Shown here: piece after piece, positions 33,372-45,299 of the stretch
Position numbering within the stretch: the stretch's first letter is position 1
How the letters are laid out: each line of letters starts with the position of its first letter
DNA from: Mytilus galloprovincialis
Lineage: Eukaryota > Mollusca > Bivalvia > Mytilida > Mytilidae
Direction of reading: 5' to 3'
Assembly: GCF_965363235.1 (NCBI RefSeq)
Contig: NC_134843.1
Coordinates: 50,525,535 to 50,589,534, forward strand
Length of the DNA: 64,000 bases
Program-made: the position numbers and the translations under genes
The notes under the pieces: generated by a model
Databases searched by the model: none
Seen by the model: only the letters and a program-made list of their open reading frames with translations
Told to the model about the DNA's origin: nothing

Positions 33372-36300
33372 TAATTCAAATAAAGAACTAAGACTGAGAA
33401 CAAAAGCTTATTGGAAAATAACACAAAAATTTGGTAAATATATCTTAGAAGAATTTCATATTAAGATTAATTTATATATTTGACAAACCGAACTGAATAA
33501 TTGTTATTACACAATTAAATTTCTCAACCGCGTTTACTTCTAAATACAAAGTGAAAATATTTCGGCTTTATCAAATCATTTTCTAAACAGTTCAGTTTTT
33601 GATACACGTAGGAACACTATTTACAACATAAGACAAATATCTGCAAACTTACAGTGGTGTCGTTTTACTTATTGGTTGCATTGAACAACTAAAGAAAAAA
33701 TAATCTGTTCTGTTAATAAGTTAATACTAGTAAGTTAATTTTAATATATATGTACACTGTATATTCATGTGCCCATAAATAGCAACACATCCCAAACAAA
33801 TTTATTTAAGTGTGGATTAATCAATACAATAATGTGATAATATTATATAAATAAAAAAATAGCTGAAAGTTGTGATTGAGCTGATTTCTTTTTCGAGAAG
33901 AGATTGTCAAACGAGATGTAGCCAAGGTTGATGATCCTGTTTCGAGGGGTAACACTCTATAATATCAAAATCTTAGCTACGTGTAGTTTAACTTGCTATA
34001 CTGAAAGTTCTGTTTTTATTATCTTGTTTAAAAGTTAATATGAAGTAAATCAACTACGATTTAAAGTACTAACGACGTCAAAGTTTCAGAAATCTAAAAA
34101 AAAAATCAAAAGCTAAGCAAAAATTCTTGACAATCTATCAAAAAGGTCAGAGGCCGAAATTTAGAACTTGAGCCTTTTCTGTTTAATTGTTGATGTGAAT
34201 TCCATTCGTTGTCCTTTAAATGACCGATTGTCTGCACGAGGGGTTGACAGTACAAAAATTGTTTCCTGAGTGAGCAATGGGATAGAGAAAATTATCCCAC
34301 TCGTACACACCAATCAAAATCTGTCAGTTTGACGTGAAGTTATATAATATAATTTGCCGTCAGAATTTTATTTTAACACACTTTTTAGTAAATATTAAAA
34401 ATTAAAATGTTAACAAAATCTTACAAAGCGAAAGAAAAACGCAATATTTCGCTAGGAAAAGCTAGCGTGCAACTACCCAGAAAAAATTGGATGTATATAA
34501 GAATATTGCATAGCGCTTTGAATATTAAATGTTGCTGCTTGATAAAAAAATGTTTTTTTCATTTTAAGAAATCTTTTTTTTTCATAATATTGCATTCCAC
34601 ATTATAAAGTTAACTCTGAGTGGGACACCATCGCAAGCTTAATATTTAAGCACCTGGTGTTCTAAATGAAATAGACGAAAAAATGTATAGAAAAAATAAA
34701 GAGTACATGTAAGTTTATTTTTGTGACATTATTATTAATATATTTGTATTATTGCAGTCACAATCAAGTAATGATATGCAGTGTGTTCTAGAAAATAAAG
34801 AAATCTGCACAATTTATGCATTTATAATGGCTATTTCCATTGCCAAAAGTCATGTGCACATAATTTATTAATGTTATAAATTCTTAATTGATGTAAAAAA
34901 AAAGAAGGAAACAGTAGTATACCGCTGTTCGAAATTCATAAATCGATTGAGAAAAAACAAACAAATCCGGGCTACAAACTAAAACCGAGGGAAACGTATC
35001 ATATAGGAGAACTACGACACAATAGAAACACAACATTAAAATGTAACATACACAGAAACGAACTGTAATATAACAAAGTCCATTTTCCATTAAAACAGGG
35101 ACAATTAAGCAATTTACAAAAATGGAAAGATTGTGCCTTCTGTATTGCCATATTTATTTGTTATATGTGAAATTGGTTTTATTTTCTAAACGCCTTGTTC
35201 TGTAGTGTATCTATGGTATCTTTTCAATGAAAATATATAGGACCAAATAAGAGACATACTCTTTTATTGGTTTTCCATATATGTGATCATACGTGTTTAT
35301 AACTTATATGTTGAACTATGTTCATTACCTGTAATTAACTACACTGTTATTGGACTTAATATGATGAAAACTGCCTATGCAATATAAGGTGTAGAGTCGG
35401 CCAATACAGAATAACTCGGCGAATACAGATTTTTTTCTGTATTGGCCGAGTTATTCTATATTGGCCGAGTTGACACAAATACACGATTTCAGAACGTCTC
35501 TAGTTTTTACATCGCAAGTCACGATAAACACCAACTTGAAAGTAAACAGTTGTCTGAAAGACACAGTTTTCATTTACTCATCAAAACATGCTGAAAAGTT
35601 CGGTATGGCATATATTTCAGGCTAAAGACGGTCACATTCATTTAAAAAGCAGACGATGTAATTGTTTCAGGTTTCGGGAAAGAGTAGATTATCACAAAGT
35701 TCTGACATTTCTTGACGACCTCATAATTTCACGAAGGTACAAACAAATCGATTAACTATTTACTTTCGCTTTTTTTTGTAAACTCTCATTTATTTTTAAA
35801 CCCGAACCAGGCATATGCATTCTGTAATTATGCAAATCTTCGTTCTTTTGTCATTTGGCTTATGGATAGTTGTATCATTTTCAACTCCTACGTTATTTGT
35901 TTATATGAATATATTCAATTTGTTTCTGCATAACACATGCAATGGCAGTACCTTCCCAATTACTATATATGTGTTGCGTCCAAATTTAAGTTGTAACACT
36001 TTATAGTGACAGGAAAAGGTAGAAAAATTCATCAGATAAGAAAATGCTGAAGACACATGTGGAAACAGCACCAGATCATTATATATTGCATCTAAAAAAA
36101 AACAACTGAGATTTGGATAGTTCCACTTCAAGGTAAAATTTATTTATATCTTGTGAAATGAAATAGAAAAAATAGACCACTTTCGAGTTCATCCGTCACC
36201 GACAAAAACTCGTCAATTATGCACGCCTTTATGACGTCATTTACCAGATAGAGGGGGTCGCCTGTATCCCTGCACTATTTACGTTCATCAAGCGTCTTAG

Positions 36301-38544
36301 TGATCGTCTTTGTGCAGGATAAACTAGAAATAATGGTTGCTCTGTAGGTACTTACTAACAATTCCCTAATGACAGCAGTGTTGATTGTCAATTTTGAGAA
36401 TTCAATTTGCCGAATTATTCGTATAATATAGAATTATAGTTTTCCAACCACTCGCTCAACATTGGAAGGGAAGTGACGACGCCCCAAAACGCACAAATGA
36501 CGGTGATAAAAGCGCGTATAATTGACGAGTTTTTTCCGGTGACGGATGAACTCGAAAGTGGTCTATTGTAACACTGTAGTTAATTATTAAAGATACTATT
36601 ACGTGTATTTCTGTATTGGCCATGTTATTGGTCCTCGCGGCCAGCAGTATTGGCCTTCGGCTTCGCAATACAGCAAGCCTCGGACCAATAACAAGGCCAA
36701 TACAGAAATACTTACGTAATAATATCATAATAATAACTTCCTGAAAGTCACCTATTCCCAATGTCAATATGTGTGTACGGGCATTAGATTGGATACATTT
36801 TTACATATGTAAATGTTAAGGTCGAATTTACAAAGCCTATGGTTATTTAAACTGAAGCGTAACCAGCTAAATCTTTTACAAACAACAACAAGGATTTATA
36901 CTAGTGCCTATGTCAGTTTTCTTCTGTCTTTATTTATATTTACAGAAGTATGACTTTAACCAAAATATTTTACTACTTCCGTCCGTCGATTTTACGCTCA
37001 TGTTTACATTAAGCCTAACACTATAAAAGGTAGGTCTAATATATTCAAAACACTCTGTAGGTTTACATTGTTGATACATAGTATATCATAAAATATGCTG
37101 TTATCAAACTTTATTTGCAAGATTTAATCAAGTATTGTCCTTTATTACCTTTTTAAATCAGTGTCATAAGGCCATGCTACTAATACAACATGTACGTATA
37201 CTGTGTTATCAAGAGATTTTGCTTTTGAACATGCTACTAGTGACATATATCAAACAAAAGTAACTCAACCATGTGTACGCTACAGTTATAAATATATAAA
37301 TAAATTCATCAACGATACCAAGCTTACATGTTTGTACGCCAGACGTACTCGATGACGAAACGTCTAGAAAAGATTCATCGAGTGTTATTCGAATCAAACA
37401 CGTTAAAAGGCCTGATCAAGTACGATTAGACATAGATTGAAGGTTTACTCGCTTTATATAAGTTTTGTTTTACGTTCATTATTTTGTACATAAATGAGGC
37501 CTTTTGTCTTCTCGTTTAAATTGTTTACATTTGTCATTTCGGGCCTTTTGTAGGTGACAATGCGATTCAGGTTTTACTTATTGTTAAAGATCGTACGGTG
37601 ATTTTTATTTATTAATTTCTGTGTAATTAGGAGTCTCATTGGCAATCATGCCATATCTTCTTATTCTTATATTTACAAATATATATCTTTAAAAAAACAC
37701 GATAATTTTATAAAATTTATATTTTGCAATCAATTATTTTGTAATCATCAATTTAGTTTGAATAGAAACTGTTCAACGTATATACAAAATTTAGTCCTGT
37801 TCTGGTATCTATGATGAGTTTATTTATCTACATGCACATTTTATGAAAACAAATACTATTGCATGTTGAATTAATACAATTCCTTTACCTTAAACTTATT
37901 AAACAAACCCTTTGACAAAATTTACATTGGAAACGTTTTCACCAGAACATGTTATGCTAATAACTAGTATTCTGTACTTGCCATGCAAAAAATGTAAAAT
38001 GAAACAATGATTAACCTTTCTACTTTTAAAAAACCGAACTTCAACACACACCCGTACTTCATGCGTGATAATATATAACATTAGTTGCAAAAACATTATA
38101 ATGATTATAACTATAATAATTTTAGAAAAATCAAAACGCAGTTACAATGATGAATCCAGAGTCTGCCTTCAAAATGTAGTTGTTCGTTATCAGTATCATT
38201 TTAAATTAATTTTACCTCTATATAACAATATATCAACTAATTGATAATACCAAGCAGCTGATGGCAATGGTATTCACCTTCAACTTAAATCCCCTTAAGT
38301 TGGAGTTCAATATATTCTATAATATTTTTTGTGGGGCATTTAATTTGTTTAATTTATTTTTTTTATGTGTGAATTAGTTTTCGAATAACATTTTTGATCA
38401 ACCTATCATTGAATACATATATCTGTATTCATGAAGTTACATTTTATGTAATACTTTACTTACGTAAATTTCATATCTTCCTCCTTTGAAGATTTTATCT
38501 CTTGTGACAGTTTTTCCAGCTCCTTTTCTTTCTCGTCTAGTTCT
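31241..38544 (-). CDS. Minus-strand paralogue A of the B-box gene, C-terminal exons (partial or decayed)
   Basis: Exons in transcript order: 38544-38464, 33688-33653, 33022-32984, 31322-31241. All have AG/GT borders, phase-2 junctions and no internal stops; the last ends in TAG at 31241. The first encodes a coiled coil very like exon 3 of the plus-strand gene. The last encodes CCGKCCQKLDVFVSLWIKQ, where the CxxC pair is kept but the His and final Cys of the finger are gone. No B-box exon on the minus strand was found, so the 5' part is missing, lies elsewhere, or the gene is decaying. The two genes are tail-to-tail, their stops 1.8 kb apart. Confidence 0.5.
31903..32310 (-). repeat. R3 repeat, more than one tandem unit
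   Basis: Reverse-oriented. CGAAACGCGC occurs at 31911 and 32260 (349 bp apart), so one full unit and part of a second are present. The related locus at 33105-33240 lacks the insertion. Confidence 0.78.
32587..32860 (-). repeat. R1 interspersed repeat, nearly full length
   Basis: Reverse copy from GCGCCTGTCCCAAGTCAGGA to CCATTCTCAATTTTA. It is absent from the duplicated segment at about 33505. Confidence 0.83.
32984..33022 (-). CDS. Small exon of paralogue A, copy 1 (13 codons)
   Basis: Acceptor GTCTTTTAG, donor AT|GTAAGT, 39 nt, phase 2. Encodes RSPMQPCWERTH. Duplicate of 33653-33688. Confidence 0.42.
33159..33338. repeat. Near-perfect palindrome with (TA)n centre
   Basis: About 80-bp arms around a TA-dinucleotide core at about 33240-33257, with a single mismatch seen in the arms. 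A longer (AT)n tract follows at 33341-33370. Confidence 0.88.
33653..33688 (-). CDS. Small exon of paralogue A, copy 2 (12 codons)
   Basis: Acceptor TTCTTTAG, donor CT|GTAAGT, 36 nt, phase 2. Encodes CSMQPISKTTP, related to the copy at 32984-33022 (shared SMQP/PMQP). Flanking intron sequence is also duplicated. Confidence 0.4.
33720..35380. other. Non-coding stretch
   Basis: I see no exon, RNA or recognisable repeat. Short reading frames have no domain and low-complexity composition. Confidence 0.5.
35395..35471. repeat. Hairpin of GGCCAATACAGA / TCTGTATTGGCC
   Basis: Two inverted pairs (AGTCGGCCAATACAGAATAA and its partner) around a T-rich loop. The same words return in the hairpin at 36607-36711. 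Confidence 0.7.
36173..36565. mobile_element. TIR element, 393 bp, ~46-bp inverted ends
   Basis: TAGACCACTTTCGAGTTCAT... at the left pairs with ...ATGAACTCGAAAGTGGTCTA at the right; pairing continues through CCGTCACCG and CTCGTCAATTAT. TA at both ends may be the target duplication. No coding capacity. Confidence 0.8.
36607..36711. repeat. Hairpin of TATTTCTGTATTGGCC
   Basis: Arms TATTTCTGTATTGGCCATGT and the inverted AAGGCCAATACAGAAATA around a loop containing a smaller inner hairpin (GGCCAGCAGTATTGGCC). It is related to 35395-35471. Confidence 0.7.
36790..38450. other. Non-coding stretch with repeat fragments
   Basis: Holds a diverged R3 fragment (about 37330-37425), an R2 end (37627-37665) and the motif GGTATCTATGATGAGTTTAT (37803), which also occurs at 17915. 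No exon is supported. Confidence 0.5.
38464..38544 (-). CDS. Coiled-coil exon of paralogue A (27 codons)
   Basis: Acceptor CCATTGGTAG, donor AC|GTAAGT, 81 nt, phase 2 at both ends. Encodes ELDEKEKELEKLSQEIKSSK followed by EEDMKF, a strong coiled coil matching exon 3 of the plus-strand gene (ALETKDKELIRLSEDIRVLK). Confidence 0.65.
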
Positions 38545-38710
38545 CTACCAATGGAAATAATGACAGAATAAATATTTTTCCGGTTCAGCTATATTTTATA
38601 AAACAAACAAAAACAAGTATGCAATTTAAATATGCTGCATAATTATATTGAATATCGAATGATGAATAACAAACTGGCCGCTTACTTAACACGTATATAT
38701 GATATGGATG

Positions 38711-38757
38711 GGTATTGTCGTCTATTTGACACATTACCAATTTCCATTCTCAATTTA
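38711..38757 (-). repeat. R1 repeat fragment
   Basis: The end of R1 only (TTGACACATTACCAATTTCC, then ATTCTCAATTTA), reverse orientation. Confidence 0.55.
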
Positions 38758-39833
38758 TCAATTTGATCAATCTGCTTGGCTGACGTCGTTTTGTTTATCA
38801 GCTCATATACATGATTTTGTCTTGTGACCGTGACGTCATCAACGTTTTTTTTTATGGTTTCTGTCAGGTTAAAGAAATTGTGCGATTTCGAATGATTTGT
38901 GTTTATTGTTTGAATTTGGCTATTTATTTTAGGCATTTTTTACATATAGCTCTTCAATGGTTTCGGTACTTATACATCTTTGGATTTCAAATGTTTGGCT
39001 TTGAGTGTCCTAATGAAGATAAATCCAGACGCAAAAAAAATATTAAACTTGTTGTTTTCAATTTTTTATCTGCCACTTGACATTTTTTCAGTGAGCAGGA
39101 TTTTCCATCTAATATAATTTTAAATACTTTTTATTCCGTTTTTTCCCTTAATCTAATTGACATTAGTTCAACAGATATAACGAAAATTAACAAGAATTAC
39201 AGACATCCTTGTCTAATTCCACGAAATTTATTGAAGTTGGTAGAGACCAATTCATTATTTAAAATATACCCTTGTATATCTGTACACTTAATTTTAACCC
39301 ATTTTTAGAATTTCTTTTAAAAAAAAACCCTTTTCAAACATAAAACACCACTTAAGTAAGTTAAACCTTTAGTAAAGTCAAAAAACAACATTGCACCATC
39401 TTAAACATTTATTCATTGAATCCGTTTGACAAAACCTATGCTTGGCCGCTAATATTAACTTTGAGTAAACCGAAAGTATCTTCTCATCAATAATAATAAA
39501 AATTGATCAGGAAAGACCTTCAACTTTCTTTGAACATTTGGGTTTTACCTTGATGTATTTATGTTTTAACTTTGTAACAAATGGGTAATTGTTCTATGAA
39601 CAATCAAAATGGAAAAATAAAAATGCGTTAACACATCAAACGAACGGACAAAACTGTCATATTCCTTATATTGTACTTGGTGCAAGAACTTGGTACTTGG
39701 TAAATAATTCTGGATTTTTTCCTTTCATATCTAAATTAATATCCTTATGATTGTTATTAAATAATTGATTTATTGTTTCACCTCTCCATCATTTCTGGTG
39801 TCAATTTAAGATATGAGAAAAACGTGTTATACT

Positions 39834-40043
39834 TACTGTGGATTCATTAATATTCGTTGGATACCAATTTTCGTGAATTTCGTGGTTACAGGAGAACCAC
39901 GAATTTAAATGTGCAACGAATTATAAGTTTTCCAAAGAATGGGTGTAGACTTTGCCAAAACCACGAAATTAAATATCCACGAATATGCAAGTTTCCTCAA
40001 ACCACGAAAATTGGTACCCACGAAAATAAATGAATCCACAGTA
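39834..40043. mobile_element. Palindromic MITE, TACTGTGGATTCAT type
   Basis: TACTGTGGATTCAT at the left and ATGAATCCACAGTA at the right bracket internal inverted copies of ACCAATTTTCGTG. TA target preference is likely (Tc1/mariner-like). I recognise the end motif from other molluscs; not searched. Confidence 0.78.
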
Positions 40044-40054
40044 TTTATGAAAAC

Positions 40055-40350
40055 ACCGTGCCGCTGATCACTGGTATTAAAGAGATAATCGTAACTGGAA
40101 TTACGACTATCCCAATATGGCGTATAGGTAAAATCTTTACAGTCATTTTTCTCAAATGTAGCATGTTTTTGTCAATAGTTACTCATGCAGCTGCAAGTTT
40201 TATCCATACAATTACATGATATTTGAATCGTAACGGTGCAATGGAATCGTCTAAGCGCTTTGAAAATTGCCGTTGAAAAATTCGGAATGATATTCGTAAC
40301 TCTGTGGCATTTTTTTTCTTTGATAATCGTAATTTCTTTATCGGATAATA
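40055..40350 (+). repeat. Dispersed element, copy 1 of an inverted pair
   Basis: Matches the reverse complement of 42583-42870. It contains GATAATCGTAACTGGAATTA near one end and GATAATCGTAA again near the other. Non-coding. Confidence 0.75.
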
Positions 40351-41890
40351 GTAACTGAAACAATATAAATGCTTCTTTCAACATTTCAATGGTACTGTGT
40401 GTGTTAAAAATGCAAATGTCCAGTTTAACGATGACATTAACGCATATAAAAATAAATTGAAGAAATTTACAGGTTAATATCAAGGACAAATTTACTTAAT
40501 ATATATCTCTATTTATAACTGACAACAATATGCATAACCTTTTAATATATACATGTACCTGTTAAAGATATGGAAAATGAAGCAGCTGTCGAGTCAGTTA
40601 TTGTGGTAAATAGATATTTTTATTTTTTTCAAAGTTTCAATTTTGTGTGAGCGTTTAAGTTTGTTTTTGTTCATGTTTTTTTTTTTTGGGGGGGGGATAA
40701 AAAGGGTGGATTACCTATCATATATCCCAAAAGTGCAATCCTTTCAATTCATTGCTCAAAATGAAAGTCACGTATACCACATTTTCACATGTCATATTAT
40801 GATGTTTTGCCTCAAATATCACGTTTTTACTTAAATTCTGCGCGAAATGAACACAATTTTCCATCAATAACTTTATAAATGCATTATCGGATTTAACAGT
40901 TGATACTTTTATCGGTAGATATGGGTGTTCATATTTCCCTTTTCCTTATGTTTCAATAAATATAGCCGTCCATATTTTTTTACCTTAGATTCACTTTTTA
41001 CTATATTTTATACTGATATGATATATGATTTTAAAAATTAGATTCAAATGTTTTGATCAAATACCCATGTATTTTAGGAAGTTTCTTTAAACAGTGTGGA
41101 TAGTAAAGGATCTAGAATAGTTACCAGTTTATTGTTACTATTGGTTATTGTTAAACTTTTGTTTATCGTTACTTTTGTTTATTGTTACTTTTGTTTTTTT
41201 GTTTTTTATTAGCCTTAAGCTTACCTATTGTTTTACGAAGCATTTGATGGACTGAAAAAAACACAAATATATATGATATATGTATATTGATAAATTACAC
41301 CAGAAGGCATAACATGTAGATCATCACAGTCGGAGATTACAAAGGTTTTTATAGATTTTAAAACAAATATTTTGTGCTTCAGAAAAATGCATGACAATTA
41401 AGTAAGGCTAATTTTTGTTTTCATTTAATAGAAAAGTACTAATTATATGGCAGGTATGCAAGTACTAAAATGATCCTTGTTTAGTACCTTCAATATTTTC
41501 TATGCATATGTATGCAGCATACTTTTCAGATACCAATTATTTATGTTTGAATTTTTGTGTATTAGTTTTTTCTAATATGTCGGAATATTCGTTATTTTTT
41601 CTCAACATTAAGTATTTTTTGTAAGAAAATTAAAAGCCACATCAATTTTATTTCTTGTTTTTTTTGGGCTTTAGGCCAAAGTATAAAAGAACACAAATCA
41701 AAGTTTGCCATTGAACTCCACGTTAGAATGTGCTTAACTCCATAACACACAAAGCATCCTTACTTTTCTCTAGTCTTATATAGCATTAAATTTTCTAAAG
41801 ATGTCATATTAATATAATGCAGAATTAAATTAGTGTTGTCTATAGTAATTTTCTGAGATATCGAAATTTCAGTGATGGTCATGAAGTAGC
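40351..41890. other. Non-coding stretch between the inverted pair
   Basis: AT-rich, with T- and G-runs at 40678-40698. No supported gene; one weak minus-strand splice pair at about 41230-41257 is discussed among rejected items. Confidence 0.5.
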
Positions 41891-41900
41891 TAATATAAAA

Positions 41901-42092
41901 AAGCAGATGTGGTATGATTGCCAATGAGACAACTCTCCACAAGAGACCAAAATGATTCAGAAATTAACACATATAGGTCACCGTACGGCCTTCAACAATG
42001 AGCAAAGCCCATACCGCATAGTCAGCTATAAAAGGCTACGATATGACAATGTAAAACAATTCAGACGAGAAAACTAACGGCCTTATTTATTA
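41901..42092 (+). repeat. R2 repeat, longest copy in the window
   Basis: Runs from AGCAGATGTGGTATGATTGC through CGGCCTTCAACAATGAGCAA to AACTAACGGCCTTATTTATT. Confidence 0.83.
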
Positions 42093-42582
42093 AAAAAACA
42101 CATTGAACGAAAGCATTTTATAGTATGTATGGGCTAAACACAATTTCGCACTCAAAATAGCGTGACCTTTTTTTCAAAGTCCTGTTTTAAATAGAATACT
42201 ACACGATGTTTCTGATTTAGGGTGACACATGCATTTCGCCTTACAATCATTGCCATATATCATAACTTCCTTTAAAATTGCCTCTTCGCTCATTCCCATA
42301 TTTTGTGACATTCCTAGTTCTTTGAAATTTCTGTATATTAACATAGTTTGTGTTTACCCCATTTCCAAATTTCTTGAAGCTTGTTCACCCTTCCAATTTT
42401 ATGATATACTAGTATGTAGCTGATTTCATTATAACTTTTAATAATATATGCATAAAAAGAAATGTCACAAGATGTTGGAACGTTTCGTAATTAATTCATC
42501 GCCATAATTTCATTTTATGCTATCAAATATACGTTTTAGTGTCAATATCAACAAAACACTTTCCAGTTTCGATTATCTTTTC

Positions 42583-42870
42583 ATTTTTTAATACCATAAT
42601 TACGATTATCTTTTTTCCGAGTTACGATTATCATCCCGAATTTTTCAACGGCAATTTTCAGAGCGCTTAGACAATTCCAGTGCACCATTACCATTACGAT
42701 TCAAATATCATGTAATGGTATGAAAAAACCTTGCAGCTGAGTAACTATTGACATGCTACATTTGAGAAAAAAATGACTGTAAAGATTTTACTTATATATG
42801 CCGTCGCCATATTGGGATAGTCGTAATTCCAGTTACGATTATCTCTTTAATACCAGTACTGATGCCGTTT
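42583..42870 (-). repeat. Dispersed element, copy 2 of an inverted pair
   Basis: Inverted relative of 40055-40350. TTTAATACCA is present at both ends of this copy (42589 and 42846) as a direct repeat. Confidence 0.75.
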
Positions 42871-43199
42871 CATCGAACCCAACAGGAAATAATCCAGAGG
42901 TAAGTTATTTTATGACATAGCATTGATAACAGAAGGCAGCAACCAATTTGATAACTTGTCTTTTCAGACTATTTAACTCAATACCTTGTCCTCAAACAAG
43001 ATTGACGGTTGTTGTGTTGTGTAGTATGTTGAAATGAACAAATTCAACTTGCAGCAGCCTCGTCAATACTAACTGCATAATCCATCACATGGCACATAGT
43101 ACGTGTTGCTACCAGTAGTAACGATGATATGTTAAACTTGTAGAAATAGCCGACAATTGAATTTCTGCATTTCGACCTATATTACCTACTGAACTTCAT

Positions 43200-44640
43200 G
43201 AATTCCCCCAGTTTCAGGAAGACCTCTACACAATAGATGGAGCAGTCATGTATAAGGATTACATCGTTATTCCACTGGTACCTGCACTACGCAAACAATT
43301 ATTGACAATACTCCACTCAGCACACCTAGTGGTAACATCAATAATGCCAAGAGAAGGATGTCAATATTTTCGACTGGAATAACCCAAGATATCACTACTC
43401 TACGAAATTAGTGTAATCAATATAATCGAAAGGATCCATCACAACCAAGTGCTCCACCAACACCACCTTTTTATCCGATTTCCCTTTCCAATGATTGTGT
43501 GCTGATGTTTATTTATTATAAAGACGTCATTTTTGTTATCTATTAATCATGTTTTTCTTTGTCTAATATGTTCTATTAATTTGTATTGTAGTCCTGTAAT
43601 ATTATGTTGTCATTTCAATGTTATATTTAACTTTGCCATTAAAGTGCGAGGTTTGGCATGCCACAAAACCAGGTTCAACCCACCACTTTTATTCCCCTTT
43701 AAAAGTGTCCTGTACCAAGTCAGGAAGATGGCCATTGTTATATTATTGTTCGTTTCTGTGTGTGTTGCATTTTAACGTTGAGTCGTTTGTGTTTTCTCTT
43801 ATTTTTGAGAAATTGAGATAAGACGTGGCACGGTACTTGTCTATCCCAAATTCATGTATTTGGTTTTCATGTTATATTTGTTATTCTCGTGGTGTTTTGT
43901 CTGATGCTTGGTCCGTTTCTGTGTGTGTTACGTTTCGGTGTTATATCGTTGTTCTCCTCTTATATTTAATGCGTTTCCCTCGGTTTTAGTTTGTTACCCC
44001 GATTTTGTTTTTTGTCCATGGATTTATGAGTTTTGAACAGCGGTATACTACTGTTGCCTTTATTTACCTGGTGGTCGTAGACAGATATTCTAACTGGCCA
44101 TTAATTGATTGGGCCCACAATGGTGCACAAGTTCTAATTAACTGCCTAAGAAGAACATTTGTTACTTACCTGATGAGGTATCCTCAGACGGACGCCAGAA
44201 TTTAATACCTCTTTAGCAAAACATTCCCTTAAAGAATGGGAAGTGCATTGTCGCCTTTCATCGGTTGCTTTTCTGCAGCTAAAGTTAGTAATACAGTCAA
44301 GCGTTAGATTAGGAAATAAATCATGGGGGCTTGAATATATCGGAATTTTACCACGGGTTGGTCTTTATGCAAAATATTTTAGCCTGAGCGATAGCGGGTT
44401 CATAAATCTGGTCGGGTTTTATCTTGGCAACAGTAAATGTATTTGGAAATACAAACCAGTGAACAAATACCCCAAAAAAGCCAGTGTAACACGAATCGTC
44501 TCCTAAAGGCAAAAAAAGCTTTCTAGTGCTCCTTTTGCAGACAAGAACGTGCTCCCTGCAGACTTGTCTACTTCGTCAGATGATCAGAACGACGAGGATC
44601 GAGGCCCTCGTCGAATTGGATCACACCCTACAGATATTGC
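43200..44640 (+). pseudogene. Ty3/gypsy pol pseudogene split by a repeat insertion
   Basis: The part at 43200-43520 reads, with stops and frame changes, as the segment before and within the integrase zinc module (LYTIDGAVMYKD, then LHSAHL). The part from about 44055 continues the integrase core (YLVVVDRYSNWPLIDWAHNG, then LINCLRRTFVTY; later HCRLSSVAF). Stops at 44203 and beyond, frameshifts and a 0.5-kb insertion make it dead. The sequence lineage differs from the intact integrase at 1-1575. Remnants of the C-terminal tail are visible around 44520-44640. Confidence 0.78.
43521..44055. repeat. Interspersed repeat inserted into the gypsy pseudogene
   Basis: Recognisable by TTTGTCCATGGATTTATGAG and AACAGCGGTATACTACTG near its right end and by the AAAACCAGGTTCAACCCACC segment at 43667. 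It separates two parts of the integrase that would otherwise be contiguous. Confidence 0.68.
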
Positions 44641-45049
44641 GTTGAATTATTTACAACTACCATATCATACTTGCCAAGAGCAACAGAGGGTTGAAAACGC
44701 GCATTACTCAACGATTTGACACAAAATAATTCTTCGCCGCCTAACGAAGCTTCCATCAGAAATTCCAGTCCTCAACGAAAGATCTGTCATGGCTTTAAGA
44801 TTACGTACATTAGCTAAAGGTGGGGAATAATATATTTCAGATATACATTTTAGTAATTCACTCGGTCAAAAGAGAGGTATAATACTAATCAGTCATCGTT
44901 ACATTTCAAATAGACATACCAATCACTTGTGGGGTGATGGAGGAATATCCTTATGATCGTTATTAAGTTATTGATTTATTATTTCAAATCTCTAATTAAA
45001 CATATGAGAAAACAGTGTTGTACTCATTTAATATCCATCGTCAAAACGG

Positions 45050-45072
45050 TTTTTTTTTTTTTTTTTTTTTTT
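45050..45072 (+). repeat. Poly-T tract
   Basis: About 23 T residues, possibly the reversed tail of an unrecognised retroelement. Confidence 0.8.
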
Positions 45073-45148
45073 CTAAATGATCTTTATATCATCACAGTTC
45101 AAATTAACAAAACTTCATCAACGGAATCTGATTAATGTTGATACAAAG

Positions 45149-45242
45149 TCATTGACATTCATCTTCTGTATTCCCTGTGCATGAATCCTTGTGTCTACTG
45201 TCTGATCCATAGTATCGTTCTCCACATTTGGAGCAATTATGT
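45149..45242 (-). CDS. Terminal exon of paralogue B, CCHC zinc finger
   Basis: Acceptor GTATTTCAG on the minus strand, phase 2, 30 codons then TGA at 45149. Encodes HNCSKCGERYYGSDSRHKDS followed by C: a finger C-x2-C-x10-H-x3-C closely parallel to the last exon of the plus-strand B-box gene (shared CxKC, SD, HK and final C). An upstream partner in matching phase is at 58683-58736, so other exons may lie between or beyond. Confidence 0.58.
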
Positions 45243-45299
45243 CTGAAATACAAAATATATTTAAACAATATGTGAATTGTGAAAATTAAAATAATAACT

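Noticed and set aside
41230..41257. Possible 27-nt minus-strand exon with good AG and GT borders
   Set aside because: In the phase-2 frame used by all neighbouring exons it contains an in-frame TAA.
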